NCBI GenBank assembly: GCA_902624655.1
Contig: CACNYJ010000002.1
Location: 133,771-197,770 of the forward strand
From: an uncultured Thiothrix sp.
GTDB taxonomy: Bacteria; Pseudomonadota; Gammaproteobacteria; Poriferisulfidales; GCA-002705445
Direction: 5' to 3'
DNA: 64,000 nt
How positions within the stretch are numbered: the stretch's first letter is position 1; every line of letters starts with the position of its first letter. The notes beneath the pieces were generated by a model. The model made no database searches, was not told where the DNA came from, and was given only the letters and a program-made list of their open reading frames with translations. This document shows positions 25,046 to 34,437 of this stretch, in pieces. The position numbers and the translations under genes were made by a program.

Positions 25046-27439
25046 TTAATGGGTTAAAACATCCTTTGTTTCAGATTTTCTGCTTAATTTATTTTGAAGC
25101 AAATCTAATCCAGGCACTTGATTTTCAAGTGCGATTGATAAAACTTCTTCAACCCACTCAACAGTTTTTATATCTAAATTATCTTTTATGTTATCAGGAA
25201 TTTCTGCAAGATCTTTTTCGTTCTCTACGGGTATGATAACTGTTTTAATACCACCCCTTAATGCTGCCAACATTTTTTCTTTTAGCCCGCCAATAGGTAA
25301 AACTTGGCCATGAAGGTTGATCTCGCCAGTCATTGCTACTGAAGACTTAACTGGATTTTCAGTTAGTGCTGATACAAGGGATGTGACTATTCCCACTCCT
25401 GCACTTGGGCCATCCTTCGGTGTCGCGCCTTCAGGAAAATGAACATGAATGTCTTTACTTTCATGAAAATCTTTTTCAATATTTAAATTTAACGCCCTTT
25501 TTCTAACTATTGTCATTGCTGCCCTAATAGATTCCTGCATTACATCGCCTAAAGATCCGGTTAAGATGTATTTACCTTTACCAGGAATAACCGCGGTTTC
25601 AACACTCAAAAGCTCGCCTCCTACTTCGGTCCAGGCAAGTCCATTTACCAAACCTATAACATTCTCTTTTTCTGCTTCACCATGTTTGAATCTTTTTACA
25701 CCTAGAAAATCTTTTAAATTATTTTTATCAATCTTAATACTTTTAAGTTTTTTATTTAAAAGAAGCTTTTTAACTACTTTTCTGCATATTTTAGAAAGTT
25801 CTCTTTCCAAATTTCTAACTCCAGCTTCTCTTGTATATGATCTAATAATTTCTATAAAAATATTCTTATTAAATTTAATATCTTTATCAGTTAAGCCATT
25901 GTTCTCAAGTTGTTTTGGCATTAGATATTTACCAGCAATATTTTCTTTTTCGTTTTCTGTGTACCCTGGAATCCTTATAACCTCCATTCTATCAAGAAGA
26001 GGGCCTGGGATATTCATTGAATTTGAAGTTGCAACAAACATTACATCGGATAAATCAAAATCAACTTCTAGATAATGATCTGAAAATGTATCGTTTTGCT
26101 CCGAGTCAAGAACTTCGAGTAATGCAGATGATGGGTCTCCCCTAAAATCCATAGCCATCTTATCAATTTCATCTAATAAAAATAATGGATTTTTGACACC
26201 TACTTTTGACAAATTCTGTATGATTTTTCCAGGTAAAGAACCAATGTAAGTCCTTCTGTGACCTCTTATTTCTGCCTCATCTCTGACTCCGCCAAGCGAC
26301 ATTCTTGTGAATTTTCTTCCAGTTGCTTTAGCTATTGATTTGCCTAAACTTGTTTTCCCAACTCCTGGAGGACCAACTAAACAGAGGATTGGGCCCTTTA
26401 ACTTACTAACCCTCTGCTGAACAGCAAGATACTCTAAAATTCTTTCCTTTACTTTCTCAAGGCCATGATGATCATCTTCCAAAACTTTTTCGGCGATAAC
26501 AAGATCTTTTGTTACCTTCGTTTTTTTCTTCCAAGGAACATTAACTAAAACATCAATATAATTTCTTAAGACAGATGCTTCTGCAGACATTGGAGACATC
26601 ATTTTTAATTTATTTACATCAGCTTTAATTTTCTGCATAACATCTTTTGGCATGCCTGATTTTGAGATTTTTTGCTCAATCTCTTCTATTTCATTTGGAA
26701 CATCATCCATATCGCCAAGCTCTTTTTGAATAGCTTTCATTTGCTCGTTTAAATAATATTCTCTTTGGCTTTTTTCCATTTGATTTTTTACTCTACCCCT
26801 AATTTTTTTCTCAACTTGTAGGATATCTAACTCATTTTCAATAATGCTAATGATGTGTTCGATACGATCCTTAACATCGTTAATTTCAAGTATTGCTTGC
26901 TTCTCTTCCATCTTTAAAACCATATGGGCGGCAATGGTATCAGCTAATCTTGAGGGATCATCAATACCAGATAAGGACGTCATTACCTCTGGGGCGATTT
27001 TTTTATTTAATTTCACATATTGATCAAACGAGTCGATTACCGATCTACTTAAAATCTCGATTTCTCTGTCATCGACAATTGGTTCTTCGATAACATTAAC
27101 TTTTGCCTCGAAGTAAGAATCACCATAAACTTCACCATAAATTTCGGCTCTATTAGATCCTTCAACTAACACCTTAATAGTTCCATCTGGAAGTTTTAAA
27201 AGTTGTAAAACAGTTGCTAATGTGCCAAATCTATAAATATCTTTGTCTTTTGGGTCATCAAGATCTGCGGTCTTTTGAGCAACAAGCATAATTTGCTTAT
27301 TATCATCCATAGCAACCTCAAGAGACTTAATGGATTTTTCTCTTCCAACAAAAAGAGGAATAACCATGTTTGGGAATACAATTACATCTCTTAGCGGTAA
27401 AACTGGGAAAACTAAAGTATTTTGACTATCTTTATTCAT
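25046..27439 (-). CDS. lon: ATP-dependent protease Lon
   Basis: Cytoplasmic AAA+ serine protease degrading misfolded and regulatory proteins. The start MNKDSQNTLVFPVLPLRDV gives 797 residues (E. coli 784); an ATG 12 nt upstream is less likely. Parts: N-terminal substrate domain (about 10-200), coiled coil, AAA+ module with Walker A GPPGVGKTS and Walker B LFLLDEIDKM, and the protease domain with catalytic Ser in PKDGPSAGVG and Lys in LPIGGLKEKMLAA. It has a sigma-32-like promoter between clpX and itself, so it is expected to be heat-inducible. Confidence 0.98.
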   Translation of the reverse strand: MNKDSQNTLVFPVLPLRDVIVFPNMVIPLFVGREKSIKSLEVAMDDNKQIMLVAQKTADLDDPKDKDIYRFGTLATVLQLLKLPDGTIKVLVEGSNRAEIYGEVYGDSYFEAKVNVIEEPIVDDREIEILSRSVIDSFDQYVKLNKKIAPEVMTSLSGIDDPSRLADTIAAHMVLKMEEKQAILEINDVKDRIEHIISIIENELDILQVEKKIRGRVKNQMEKSQREYYLNEQMKAIQKELGDMDDVPNEIEEIEQKISKSGMPKDVMQKIKADVNKLKMMSPMSAEASVLRNYIDVLVNVPWKKKTKVTKDLVIAEKVLEDDHHGLEKVKERILEYLAVQQRVSKLKGPILCLVGPPGVGKTSLGKSIAKATGRKFTRMSLGGVRDEAEIRGHRRTYIGSLPGKIIQNLSKVGVKNPLFLLDEIDKMAMDFRGDPSSALLEVLDSEQNDTFSDHYLEVDFDLSDVMFVATSNSMNIPGPLLDRMEVIRIPGYTENEKENIAGKYLMPKQLENNGLTDKDIKFNKNIFIEIIRSYTREAGVRNLERELSKICRKVVKKLLLNKKLKSIKIDKNNLKDFLGVKRFKHGEAEKENVIGLVNGLAWTEVGGELLSVETAVIPGKGKYILTGSLGDVMQESIRAAMTIVRKRALNLNIEKDFHESKDIHVHFPEGATPKDGPSAGVGIVTSLVSALTENPVKSSVAMTGEINLHGQVLPIGGLKEKMLAALRGGIKTVIIPVENEKDLAEIPDNIKDNLDIKTVEWVEEVLSIALENQVPGLDLLQNKLSRKSETKDVLTH

Positions 27440-27487
27440 ACAAATAACCACAAAAATTGTTAATATTCGATATTACTAATACTTATA

Positions 27488-27515
27488 TTATGTGGTTATA
27501 TTTTAATATTTCAAG
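27488..27515 (-). promoter_or_regulatory. sigma-32-like heat-shock promoter of lon
   Basis: Minus-strand sequence CTTGAAA, 13 nt, CCACATAA, about 50 nt upstream of the lon start codon and just after the clpX stop. The -35, the 13-nt spacing and the CCACATA core are identical to the element in front of dnaK in this window, and lon is a classical RpoH target in E. coli. Confidence 0.75.
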
Positions 27516-27521
27516 GTGCTT

Positions 27522-28793
27522 TTAGTCTTTAGCGGCCTTTTTTTCAGGTGTATTTTGATCATATATTAGAATTGGCTGAGTATCTCCCTCAATTACAGCC
27601 TCATCGACTACAACTTTTGATACCTCTGGGGTTGAAGGAAGGTTGTACATTGTATCTAATAAAACATTTTCCAAAATAGTTCTTAACCCTCTGGCTCCAG
27701 TTTTCCTCTCTTTTGCTTTTTTGGCGATAGCCATTAGGGCGTTATCACGAAATTCAATTTCAGTGTTTTCCATTTTGAAAAGTTTGCTGTATTGCTTTGT
27801 TATAGCGTTTTTTGGTTCCAGCAAAATTTTAATTAAAGCATTTTCATCTAATTCGTCTAATGTTGCAATCATTGGCAACCTTCCGACAAATTCTGGGATT
27901 AAGCCATAAGATATTAAGTCTTCTGGCTCAACTTGGTGAAGAACTTTTAATGATTCCTTGTCATCTTTTGCATGAACCTCAGCAGAGAACCCCATCCCAC
28001 TTTTTTCAGTTCTATCTTTTATAACTTTATCAAGTCCCGCAAAAGCACCGCCGACTATAAAAAGAATGTTCTTTGTATCAACTTGAACAAATTCTTGTTG
28101 AGGATGTTTTCTACCACCTTGTGGTGGTACTGAGGCAGTTGTTCCCTCGATGAGTTTTAACAATGCTTGCTGTACTCCTTCGCCAGAAACATCCCTAGTT
28201 ATAGATGGGTTGTCTGCTTTTCTAGAAATTTTATCAATTTCATCAATATAAACGATACCGTTTTGAGCCTTATCAACATCATAATCACATTTTTGAAGAA
28301 GTTTTTGTATGATATTTTCTACATCTTCTCCTACATAACCAGCTTCTGTCAAAGTGGTTGCATCTGCAATTGTAAAAGGTACATTTAAAAGTTTAGCTAG
28401 TGTTTCAGCCAATAGTGTTTTTCCACAACCTGTCGGACCAATCAGTAAGATATTACTTTTTGATAATTCGACACCATCATCTCTGGAAAACTGTGATTCT
28501 AGTCTTTTGTAATGATTGTAAACAGCAACAGATAATACTTTCTTTGCTCTGTGCTGATCAATTACATATTCGTCTAATGAAGCATTTATCTCATGTGGTT
28601 TTGGTAATTTCTTGTTATCTCCAGACTCTTGGTCAAGGAGCTCTTCTCTTATTATGTCATTACACAATTCGACACATTCGTCGCAAACAAATACGGAAGG
28701 CCCAGCAATCAATTTTTTCACATCTTGTTGGCTTTTACCGCAGAATGAACAGTATAATAATTTGTTATCTATGGTTTTATCATCATCACTCAT
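27522..28793 (-). CDS. clpX: ATP-dependent Clp protease ATP-binding subunit ClpX
   Basis: AAA+ unfoldase that feeds ClpP and also remodels proteins alone. The 423 residues (E. coli 424) begin with the C4 zinc-binding domain (YCSFCGK and [11 protein letters not shown]), then the AAA+ module with Walker [16 protein letters not shown], Walker [14 protein letters not shown], the GYVGEDVE pore loop and the IGF-like loop region (SGMGFSAEV) that docks on ClpP. It follows clpP after 37 nt. Confidence 0.98.
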   Translation of the reverse strand: MSDDDKTIDNKLLYCSFCGKSQQDVKKLIAGPSVFVCDECVELCNDIIREELLDQESGDNKKLPKPHEINASLDEYVIDQHRAKKVLSVAVYNHYKRLESQFSRDDGVELSKSNILLIGPTGCGKTLLAETLAKLLNVPFTIADATTLTEAGYVGEDVENIIQKLLQKCDYDVDKAQNGIVYIDEIDKISRKADNPSITRDVSGEGVQQALLKLIEGTTASVPPQGGRKHPQQEFVQVDTKNILFIVGGAFAGLDKVIKDRTEKSGMGFSAEVHAKDDKESLKVLHQVEPEDLISYGLIPEFVGRLPMIATLDELDENALIKILLEPKNAITKQYSKLFKMENTEIEFRDNALMAIAKKAKERKTGARGLRTILENVLLDTMYNLPSTPEVSKVVVDEAVIEGDTQPILIYDQNTPEKKAAKD

Positions 28794-28830
28794 AATTATT
28801 GTCCTTAATTAATTCTTTATGTAATGTAAT

Positions 28831-29454
28831 TTATTTAATATCCTTTCTAGATTCAAGCACATTGTCAACTATACCATAATCTTGTGCTTCCTTTGCATTC
28901 ATGAAGTTATCTCTATCTGTATCTTTTGATATTTTATTAATATCATTTCCTGTGTGTTTAGACAAGATAGAATTTAAATTTTCTCTCACTTTTTGGATTT
29001 CTTTAGCATGAATTTGGATGTCTGTAGACTGGCCCTGAAATCCACCAAGTGGTTGATGAATCATTACTCTTGAATTAGCCAGCGCAAATCTCTTCTTTTT
29101 GGCCCCACCCGCCAGTAATATAGCGCCCATACTTGCAGCTTGGCCTATGCATAAAGTACTAATATCAGGCTTACAAAACTGCATTGTGTCATATATAGCC
29201 ATACCGGAAGTTACTGAACCACCGGGAGAATTAATGTATATAAATATGTCTTTTTTAGGATCTTCAGATTCTAAAAAAAGTATTTGAGCAATAATGACAT
29301 TTGCCATGTAATCCTCAATTGGTCCTACGACAAAGATAATTCTCTCCTTAAGAAGCCTAGAGTAGATATCGTAAGCTCTTTCGCCTCTGGAAGTCTGCTC
29401 AACAACCATAGGTACGAGATTTAGATTTTCTATATCATTATTCATATTTTTCAT
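28831..29454 (-). CDS. clpP: ATP-dependent Clp protease proteolytic subunit ClpP
   Basis: Serine protease forming the tetradecameric chamber used by ClpX. The start at [16 protein letters not shown] gives 207 residues, exactly E. coli length; an upstream in-frame ATG (29475) or one at 29445 are alternatives. The catalytic triad is present: Ser in [11 protein letters not shown], His in [11 protein letters not shown] and the downstream Asp in KDTDRDNFM. Lies between tig and clpX on the same strand. Confidence 0.97.
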   Translation of the reverse strand: MKNMNNDIENLNLVPMVVEQTSRGERAYDIYSRLLKERIIFVVGPIEDYMANVIIAQILFLESEDPKKDIFIYINSPGGSVTSGMAIYDTMQFCKPDISTLCIGQAASMGAILLAGGAKKKRFALANSRVMIHQPLGGFQGQSTDIQIHAKEIQKVRENLNSILSKHTGNDINKISKDTDRDNFMNAKEAQDYGIVDNVLESRKDIK

Positions 29455-29490
29455 AATTGACACATATACTAACAAAAATTCATGTTTAGT

Positions 29491-30780
29491 CTATCGAAGT
29501 TCCATTAATGCATCAAACGAATAGCTTTTTTCAGAGACCTCTGCATTACCTATAATCCATTTTATAGCAAGGTTCTCAAGAATAACAGATTCCATATTTT
29601 TCTTTGCTTCTTCATTATTCATATAGTAATTTTCAACTTCTGCTCTATTATTATGCCCTCTAGATACAGTATCAATCCACTCTGCAATATTTTGTTGTGA
29701 AATTTTAAATTTCTCACTATTTATGATTTCCCTTAAAAGTAAACCCGCTTTGACTCTTTCTGTTGCCTCTTTTGAATATAGCTTATCCATATCCTCTTGA
29801 GTTATTTTTACTTCACCATTGGGGTTATTTTCTTTATCTATTCTATGGATTTCCTCTTGAACCAAGCTTTTAGGAACCTCTAACTTCTGTGATTTGCTAA
29901 GTTCCGCTATAACCAATTTTTTCATATGTGAATCTATCAAAGTTTCAGCATCTTTTTTCATTCCATCCTTAATTTTTGAATGAAGAGTTTCTATTTTTCC
30001 ATCATCAATTCCAAGTTTTTTAACGAAATCCTCATTTATTTCGGAAACTTCTGGTTCTAATACTTCTTTGACAGTAATATCAAAAACAACAGGTTTTGAT
30101 GCTAGCTTTTTATCCTGATAATCATCTGGAAAAGTTATATCTAGTTTTGTATCTTCTCCTGATTTCAGTCCTATGAGACCCTCTTCAAACCCTGGGATTA
30201 ATTGCTTACTCCCTATCTCAATGAGAAAATCATCGGCTTTATTATTTTCGAAATCTTCTCCGTTTATTTTTCCAATAAAATCAGCTTTTACTCTGTCACC
30301 CGCTTTCGATTTTCTCTTCACAGGATTCCATTCTTTATATTGCTCTGCAATTTTTTCAACGGCCCTTTCTAAATCGTCTTTTTTAACTTTCAGTTTTGGT
30401 ATTTGTAGCTTTATTTTTTCAATATTTTTTACTTTTACTTCTGGCATTACTTCTATTAACGCCTTAAAGTGGATTTTATCTTTGTCTTTTTTCTCTTCTA
30501 ACGATATTTTTGGAGGAGCTACTGGATTGAGCTTCTCATCAATGATAACTTGAATATAATTTTGTTCAATGTGTTCGCTAAGAGATTCATTGTAACATTG
30601 CTCGTAGTATTTACTTTTGATGACATTTATTGGTACCTTACCCTTTCTAAAGCCTTTTAGATCTAATGTTCTTGCAAGTTCTCTCATTTTGGATTCAATC
30701 GTTGGATCCATATCTTTTAAGCTAAAACTTATCGAAAGCTCCCTCTCAAGACCTTTTAAATTTTTAACTTTTGATGTCAT
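29491..30780 (-). CDS. tig: trigger factor (ribosome-associated chaperone/PPIase)
   Basis: First chaperone to meet nascent chains at the ribosome exit. The 429 residues (E. coli 432) contain the N-terminal ribosome-binding domain with the signature GFRKGKVP (about residues 41-48), an FKBP-type PPIase domain (about 155-240: GDRVKADFIGKINGEDF, FLIEIGSKQLIPGFEEGLIGLKSGE) and the helical C-terminal cradle. It starts 22 nt downstream of tRNA-Leu and leads tig-clpP-clpX. Confidence 0.97.
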   Translation of the reverse strand: MTSKVKNLKGLERELSISFSLKDMDPTIESKMRELARTLDLKGFRKGKVPINVIKSKYYEQCYNESLSEHIEQNYIQVIIDEKLNPVAPPKISLEEKKDKDKIHFKALIEVMPEVKVKNIEKIKLQIPKLKVKKDDLERAVEKIAEQYKEWNPVKRKSKAGDRVKADFIGKINGEDFENNKADDFLIEIGSKQLIPGFEEGLIGLKSGEDTKLDITFPDDYQDKKLASKPVVFDITVKEVLEPEVSEINEDFVKKLGIDDGKIETLHSKIKDGMKKDAETLIDSHMKKLVIAELSKSQKLEVPKSLVQEEIHRIDKENNPNGEVKITQEDMDKLYSKEATERVKAGLLLREIINSEKFKISQQNIAEWIDTVSRGHNNRAEVENYYMNNEEAKKNMESVILENLAIKWIIGNAEVSEKSYSFDALMELR

Positions 30781-30802
30781 GCGTTCTCCTTAAATAATTA
30801 AT

Positions 30803-30887
30803 TGGTGGGCTAGGAGAGACTCGAACTCTCACGGGTTACCCCACTGGTACCTAAAACCAGCGCGTATACCAATTCCGCCACTAGCCC
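30803..30887 (-). tRNA. tRNA-Leu (anticodon TAG)
   Basis: Class II tRNA of 85 nt with a long variable arm. Acceptor stem GGGCTAG/CTAGCCC, anticodon stem CTGGT/ACCAG with loop TTTAGGT... containing anticodon TAG, T-loop GTTCGAGTC, discriminator A and encoded CCA. It precedes tig by only 22 nt, as in other Gammaproteobacteria, so tig mRNA may be formed by processing at the tRNA 3' end. Confidence 0.96.
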
Positions 30888-30952
30888 TTAAATTTAATTA
30901 TAATTCTCTCAAAAATACAATTATACAATGTTCTGCTGTATTATAATAAATC

Positions 30953-31834
30953 ATGAAAAATGTATTCTTTTTTACAATATATATTGTTTTTTTTGCAATT
31001 TGTTCGTCTATTATTTTTTCAATATTGTACATGCAATTCGATGAACAACCAATGCTTGCTTTAAATAAAGTAATTAAGTATGGAGCAATTCTTCTTTGTA
31101 TAATTTTTATATTACCAGTAATAAAGTTGCAAAATATATACTCAAAAGAGAAACTAGGCTTTGGCGAACCAAAGATAATTTTTTTAAAAAATGTTTTAAA
31201 AGGATTTTTATTAAGCTTAGTTATATCTTCGCCTCTTTTAATTACTATGTTTTTACTTAATATAAGAAAAATTGATTTTAACTTAATCTCTTTTGACTTA
31301 TATTTTTTTATGTCTTTTCTTTTAATAATCTTTTTAAGTTTCTTAATTGCATTTATTGAAGAATCCTTTTTTAGAGGAATATTAATTCAAAAAGATAGGT
31401 TTTTGAAAAATAATATTATTATTTTAATTTTTGCAGCTGCCGTATATTCAGTTTTCCATTTTTTAAAGCTGCCCTTAATAATTGATGAGAATATATTTTG
31501 GTATACTGGGCTTTACGAGTTAATAAATTTGTTCAGTAATATATTTTATTCAATATCATATGATGCTGCTATAACATTATTTGTTTTTGGCTTTCTGCTT
31601 GGGCTCATAAGAATTAGCTTTAATACGATTTCTTATGGTATAGGAATTCATGCAGGTTTTGTATTTATAATCAAAAATGTTCGACAAAATACTTCGGTAA
31701 ATTTTGACTCAAAATATGATCACTTATTAAGTCCATATGACCACTTTACTGGGCATTTATCTACTATTTGGATAACAATGCTGATTTGTATTTATTTATT
31801 TTACATTTACAAAAAAGCAAATAATTTAAATTAA
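30953..31834 (+). CDS. CPBP-family intramembrane glutamic/metalloprotease (CAAX/Abi-like)
   Basis: Predicted polytopic membrane protein of 293 residues with about eight hydrophobic helices. The family motifs are visible: EExxxR in FIEESFFRGILIQ, FxxxH in SVFHFLKLP and a later GIHAGFVF with the third-motif His. Relatives act as Rce1-type prenyl-protein proteases, bacteriocin-immunity proteins or membrane proteases of unknown target, so a specific role cannot be given. It is divergent from tRNA-Leu/tig and convergent with the copper-chaperone fusion gene, and is very Ile/Phe/Leu-rich. Confidence 0.85.
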   Translation: MKNVFFFTIYIVFFAICSSIIFSILYMQFDEQPMLALNKVIKYGAILLCIIFILPVIKLQNIYSKEKLGFGEPKIIFLKNVLKGFLLSLVISSPLLITMFLLNIRKIDFNLISFDLYFFMSFLLIIFLSFLIAFIEESFFRGILIQKDRFLKNNIIILIFAAAVYSVFHFLKLPLIIDENIFWYTGLYELINLFSNIFYSISYDAAITLFVFGFLLGLIRISFNTISYGIGIHAGFVFIIKNVRQNTSVNFDSKYDHLLSPYDHFTGHLSTIWITMLICIYLFYIYKKANNLN

Positions 31835-31839
31835 ATGAC

Positions 31840-33285
31840 TTACATCATTGATGAAAAACCTATATTGCATTTAAAATCTGGTTCCATTTGAGGTCCGTCA
31901 ACGTCTTGATAAATTGGGGTGCCGCATTGTATACCAATTCGAGACATAGAACTTGGCATCTTATAATTTAATCCAATATTAGAGGAAACTCTGAGATGTG
32001 AATGGAAATATTCATTCCAGGTAGGAGTCATAGTATTTCTATTAGCTGACCTACCTTTGACGTTATCCTTATGTTCTATATCCATACCAATCGACAGGCT
32101 TAAATTATTTGATAAAGGCTTAGACATCCAGCCTGAAAGTTCCCTTCTATCACCATATTTCCATCCTTCGCTGTTATAATCAAACCTTTTTACAGCATTA
32201 ATTTGGAATCCGTACGACCAATGATCTAAAATTTTTTGGTAATTGTAGCCAAATATTAAATCATAAGTTCCAGAGCCAATTTGCATCGGGTACGGTAATG
32301 TTTTTAAAACACCGCTCATGTTGTGATCTTTTTCATTGAATTCTCCGGTAGGAATAGATAGTCCAACTTTTAAATTTTCTCTATCTGAAAGCTTATATAA
32401 TCCTGTTATTGACAGGTCGCCAAATCCCCTGCTCGATGTTTTATGAAGTTTTCCAGCCATCATGCCTGTTAACTTTTTCATTTCCATTTCTTTTTCTATG
32501 TATGGGATCATAGCCATTAAAGTGAATTTATTATTGAATGCATACATGGTACTTAACATATGCATATCCATCGTCATATCTACGGGTGTCATAGTAAACC
32601 CAAGGCCTTGAATAAAACTTTCTGTTACTGAATTTGTGCTATCTCTACAACAATTCATATCCATAGTTCCGAATTTATAACCAAACATTATTTTTTTTGC
32701 CATCATACTTTTACCGCCTTTAACACCAGCTGGAAATACAAAATCTGGGCGCTTCATATTTTTCATCATGCCGCCCATTTTCATACCATCCATTTTCATA
32801 CCATCCATATCCATGTCGCTGCATTGACCATCATTTTCCATGTCCATCTTTGACATCTTCATGTGGTTCATTTTTCTTATAACAAATTGCACATCAGTAC
32901 TTTCTCCACTTGCAAATATCAACGTTATTTTAATTTTTTCATTTTCTAAAATTTTACCAATAGGCTGCATAAGCATTAAATGATAGCCCATTGGTTTAAA
33001 TTCTAATTCGCTTTTTGGGGGTATAGATACAGAATTCTTTTTTACCATTTTCATCACATCGCCATCTTTCATGGAATGATGAATCTCAATGTGTTTAAAA
33101 AAATCACTTTTTGCGCTAACTAAAACTTTTTCTTTGTCGTCTTGATTAGATAACCTGAAATATCCTGCTGTCATTTTTGCACTTGCAGGCATCAATCTAA
33201 TTGTTGCATTATCGATATCAATTTTTGATGCAAATGTGTTATTCGATAAAAAAACAAATAGTACAAGTTTTATGAAAACTTTCAT
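31840..33285 (-). CDS. PCuAC copper chaperone fused to an outer-membrane beta-barrel transporter-like domain
   Basis: Starting at the ATG after AAGAGGA (an upstream in-frame start at 33360 is unlikely) gives 481 residues. Residues 1-19 are a signal peptide (VFLSNNTFAS). Residues about 21-138 form a PCuAC/DUF461 domain with the exact copper motif His69-X10-Met80-X21-His102-X-Met104. Residues 139-178 are a Met/Asp/Lys-rich linker with about 17 methionines (MDMDGMKM repeats), a likely extra Cu(I) site. Residues about 180-481 resemble the outer-membrane transporter proteins commonly found beside copper and phenol-type genes (FGDLSITGLYKL, VGLSIPTGEF, LPYPMQIGSGTYDL, GTPIYQDVDGPQMEPDF), with alternating beta-strand pattern and a terminal Met-rich end. 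PCuAC proteins normally are separate periplasmic carriers to cytochrome oxidase. Function as copper capture/transfer at the outer membrane is inference. Confidence 0.88.
   Translation of the reverse strand: MKVFIKLVLFVFLSNNTFASKIDIDNATIRLMPASAKMTAGYFRLSNQDDKEKVLVSAKSDFFKHIEIHHSMKDGDVMKMVKKNSVSIPPKSELEFKPMGYHLMLMQPIGKILENEKIKITLIFASGESTDVQFVIRKMNHMKMSKMDMENDGQCSDMDMDGMKMDGMKMGGMMKNMKRPDFVFPAGVKGGKSMMAKKIMFGYKFGTMDMNCCRDSTNSVTESFIQGLGFTMTPVDMTMDMHMLSTMYAFNNKFTLMAMIPYIEKEMEMKKLTGMMAGKLHKTSSRGFGDLSITGLYKLSDRENLKVGLSIPTGEFNEKDHNMSGVLKTLPYPMQIGSGTYDLIFGYNYQKILDHWSYGFQINAVKRFDYNSEGWKYGDRRELSGWMSKPLSNNLSLSIGMDIEHKDNVKGRSANRNTMTPTWNEYFHSHLRVSSNIGLNYKMPSSMSRIGIQCGTPIYQDVDGPQMEPDFKCNIGFSSMM
32776..32805 (-). 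repeat. 15-nt tandem repeat in the Met-rich linker
   Basis: Two perfect copies of a 15-nt unit, each encoding a permutation of Met-Asp-Gly-Met-Lys, followed by a third degenerate copy. It lies in the linker of the copper-chaperone/barrel fusion and shows that the methionine cluster has grown by duplication. Confidence 0.85.
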
Positions 33286-33588
33286 TTTTTCTATCCTCTT
33301 GTTTTTAAATTTGAAAAATATCATGGAAATTAACACAATCCATGCGTATATACTATACAAATACGTTAATTTAATTTCACAAAATTTTATCTTAAAATTA
33401 TAAAAATTATTTTAATTCAATAATATACAGATTATTTAAAATAAAAAAATGGTTTTACTATCAAATTTTGATTGTATTTGTTTAAATTGATTAGTATTCC
33501 TACAGTTAGTCTAAGCTTGAGAATTAAGGATCAAAATTGTGTATAATTTTATTTAAACGAATAAATAAATTTAATATATAGGTTGGGC
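33286..33588. other. 303-nt intergenic region between the copper-barrel gene and the MarR-like gene
   Basis: The longest non-coding stretch of the window, separating two divergent genes. It is very A+T-rich. I see a candidate plus-strand promoter (next entry), a possible minus-strand -10 (TATAGT near 33350) and a Shine-Dalgarno (AAGAGGA) for the copper-barrel gene. No RNA gene, strong palindrome, known copper operator or reading frame of note was found. Confidence 0.6.
33517..33547 (+). promoter_or_regulatory. candidate promoter of the MarR-like gene
   Basis: TTGAGA followed after 19 nt by a perfect TATAAT, ending about 40 nt before the proposed start codon. The spacer is longer than ideal, so the assignment is tentative. 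Confidence 0.4.
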
Positions 33589-33978
33589 TTGACTACAAAA
33601 ACTGAATCATTTGTTGATATTTTTAAAGAAAAACCTAAAGGGCTTTTCGATTTCTTATCCAGTGTATTTTCTTCTTCAGGTTCAGTTTCTTTTATATATA
33701 ATACAAAAGCACATTTTATTATAACTTTATATATAAAAGAAAAATCTGGATATGCTCACTTCGAGTCAATTTATAACGAAATACCAAAAAACGTAGCGAG
33801 TCGTGGGACAATTCAATCTATCCTGGATATGGGAGTTAAATTAGGTATTTATACCAAACTTGTCTACCCAAATGATAAAAGGGTAAAGCTATATAAATTG
33901 TCAAAAACAGCATCTATAGAAGTAGATAGATTTTTTGAAAATTTCTTAGAATTATCAAAAAATCTCAATAAGAAATAA
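33589..33978 (+). CDS. MarR-like winged-helix DNA-binding protein
   Basis: Predicted 129-residue regulator. TTG at 33589 is preferred as the start because AGG lies 6 nt upstream; the in-frame TTG at 33583 is too close to it. Residues about 45-110 read as a winged helix: helix IKEKSGYAHFESIYNEI, turn and recognition helix ASRGTIQSILDMGVKLGIY, and a wing YPNDKRVKLYKLS, followed by a C-terminal dimerisation-type helix (VDRFFENFLELSKNL). This matches MarR/PadR-type small regulators. It is divergent from the copper-barrel fusion gene, which makes that gene a possible target; ligand and operator are unknown. Confidence 0.7.
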   Translation: MTTKTESFVDIFKEKPKGLFDFLSSVFSSSGSVSFIYNTKAHFIITLYIKEKSGYAHFESIYNEIPKNVASRGTIQSILDMGVKLGIYTKLVYPNDKRVKLYKLSKTASIEVDRFFENFLELSKNLNKK

Positions 33979-33984
33979 AAATTA

Positions 33985-34380
33985 TCAGTTTAAAATAAGT
34001 ATCAAAATAATCGATGATATAATTATAACAAAATTAAAAACCACAGATAATAAATGTAAAAATTTAAATCTTTTTTGATCGTTAATATCCCTTGATTTAT
34101 TTATTTGCGGCATTAATACGTAATTACTTAACATAAATAATATTAAAATTAATATGGATAAATATAAAATATTTCCTGTTTTTCCCAAATAAATCATTAA
34201 GATTGTCAAGATTAAATACTGAATACCGTTATACATATAGTATGTAGGAAAGATAGAACGCACAAATTTTCCTGCCTCTTCATTCGGTAAAACTGTAAAT
34301 ATTTTTGGAGCAATTGCTATTGAAAAAAATAACATTGAACCTAAAACAAGTGGCGGTATTACTTTAATAATTAATTCCAT
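33985..34380 (-). CDS. DUF4149 (TMEM205-like) membrane protein
   Basis: Four-helix inner-membrane protein of 131 residues. The ATG at 34380 has a strong Shine-Dalgarno (GGAGG) and is preferred over an in-frame ATG 30 nt upstream. Conserved points are the first helix with FFSIAIAPKIFTVLP, AGKFVRSIFPTYYMYNG, and the later ALMPQIN-like segment VLMPQINKSRD. The domain occurs in many Proteobacteria; function is not known. Downstream on the same strand of the tRNA-Pro/Arg/His cluster and tail-to-tail with the MarR-like gene (6 nt). Confidence 0.82.
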   Translation of the reverse strand: MELIIKVIPPLVLGSMLFFSIAIAPKIFTVLPNEEAGKFVRSIFPTYYMYNGIQYLILTILMIYLGKTGNILYLSILILILFMLSNYVLMPQINKSRDINDQKRFKFLHLLSVVFNFVIIISSIILILILN

Positions 34381-34437
34381 CTTTCCTCCAATAAAATTTT
34401 TATAAATCAATTGAAATTAGTAAAATTCGGCCATAAA

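Noticed and set aside
25025-25047. Hairpin ATTGTT-TTAG-AACAAT after lon as a terminator
   Set aside because: The T-run follows the hairpin on the plus strand, not on the lon strand; no U-tract follows in the lon transcript.
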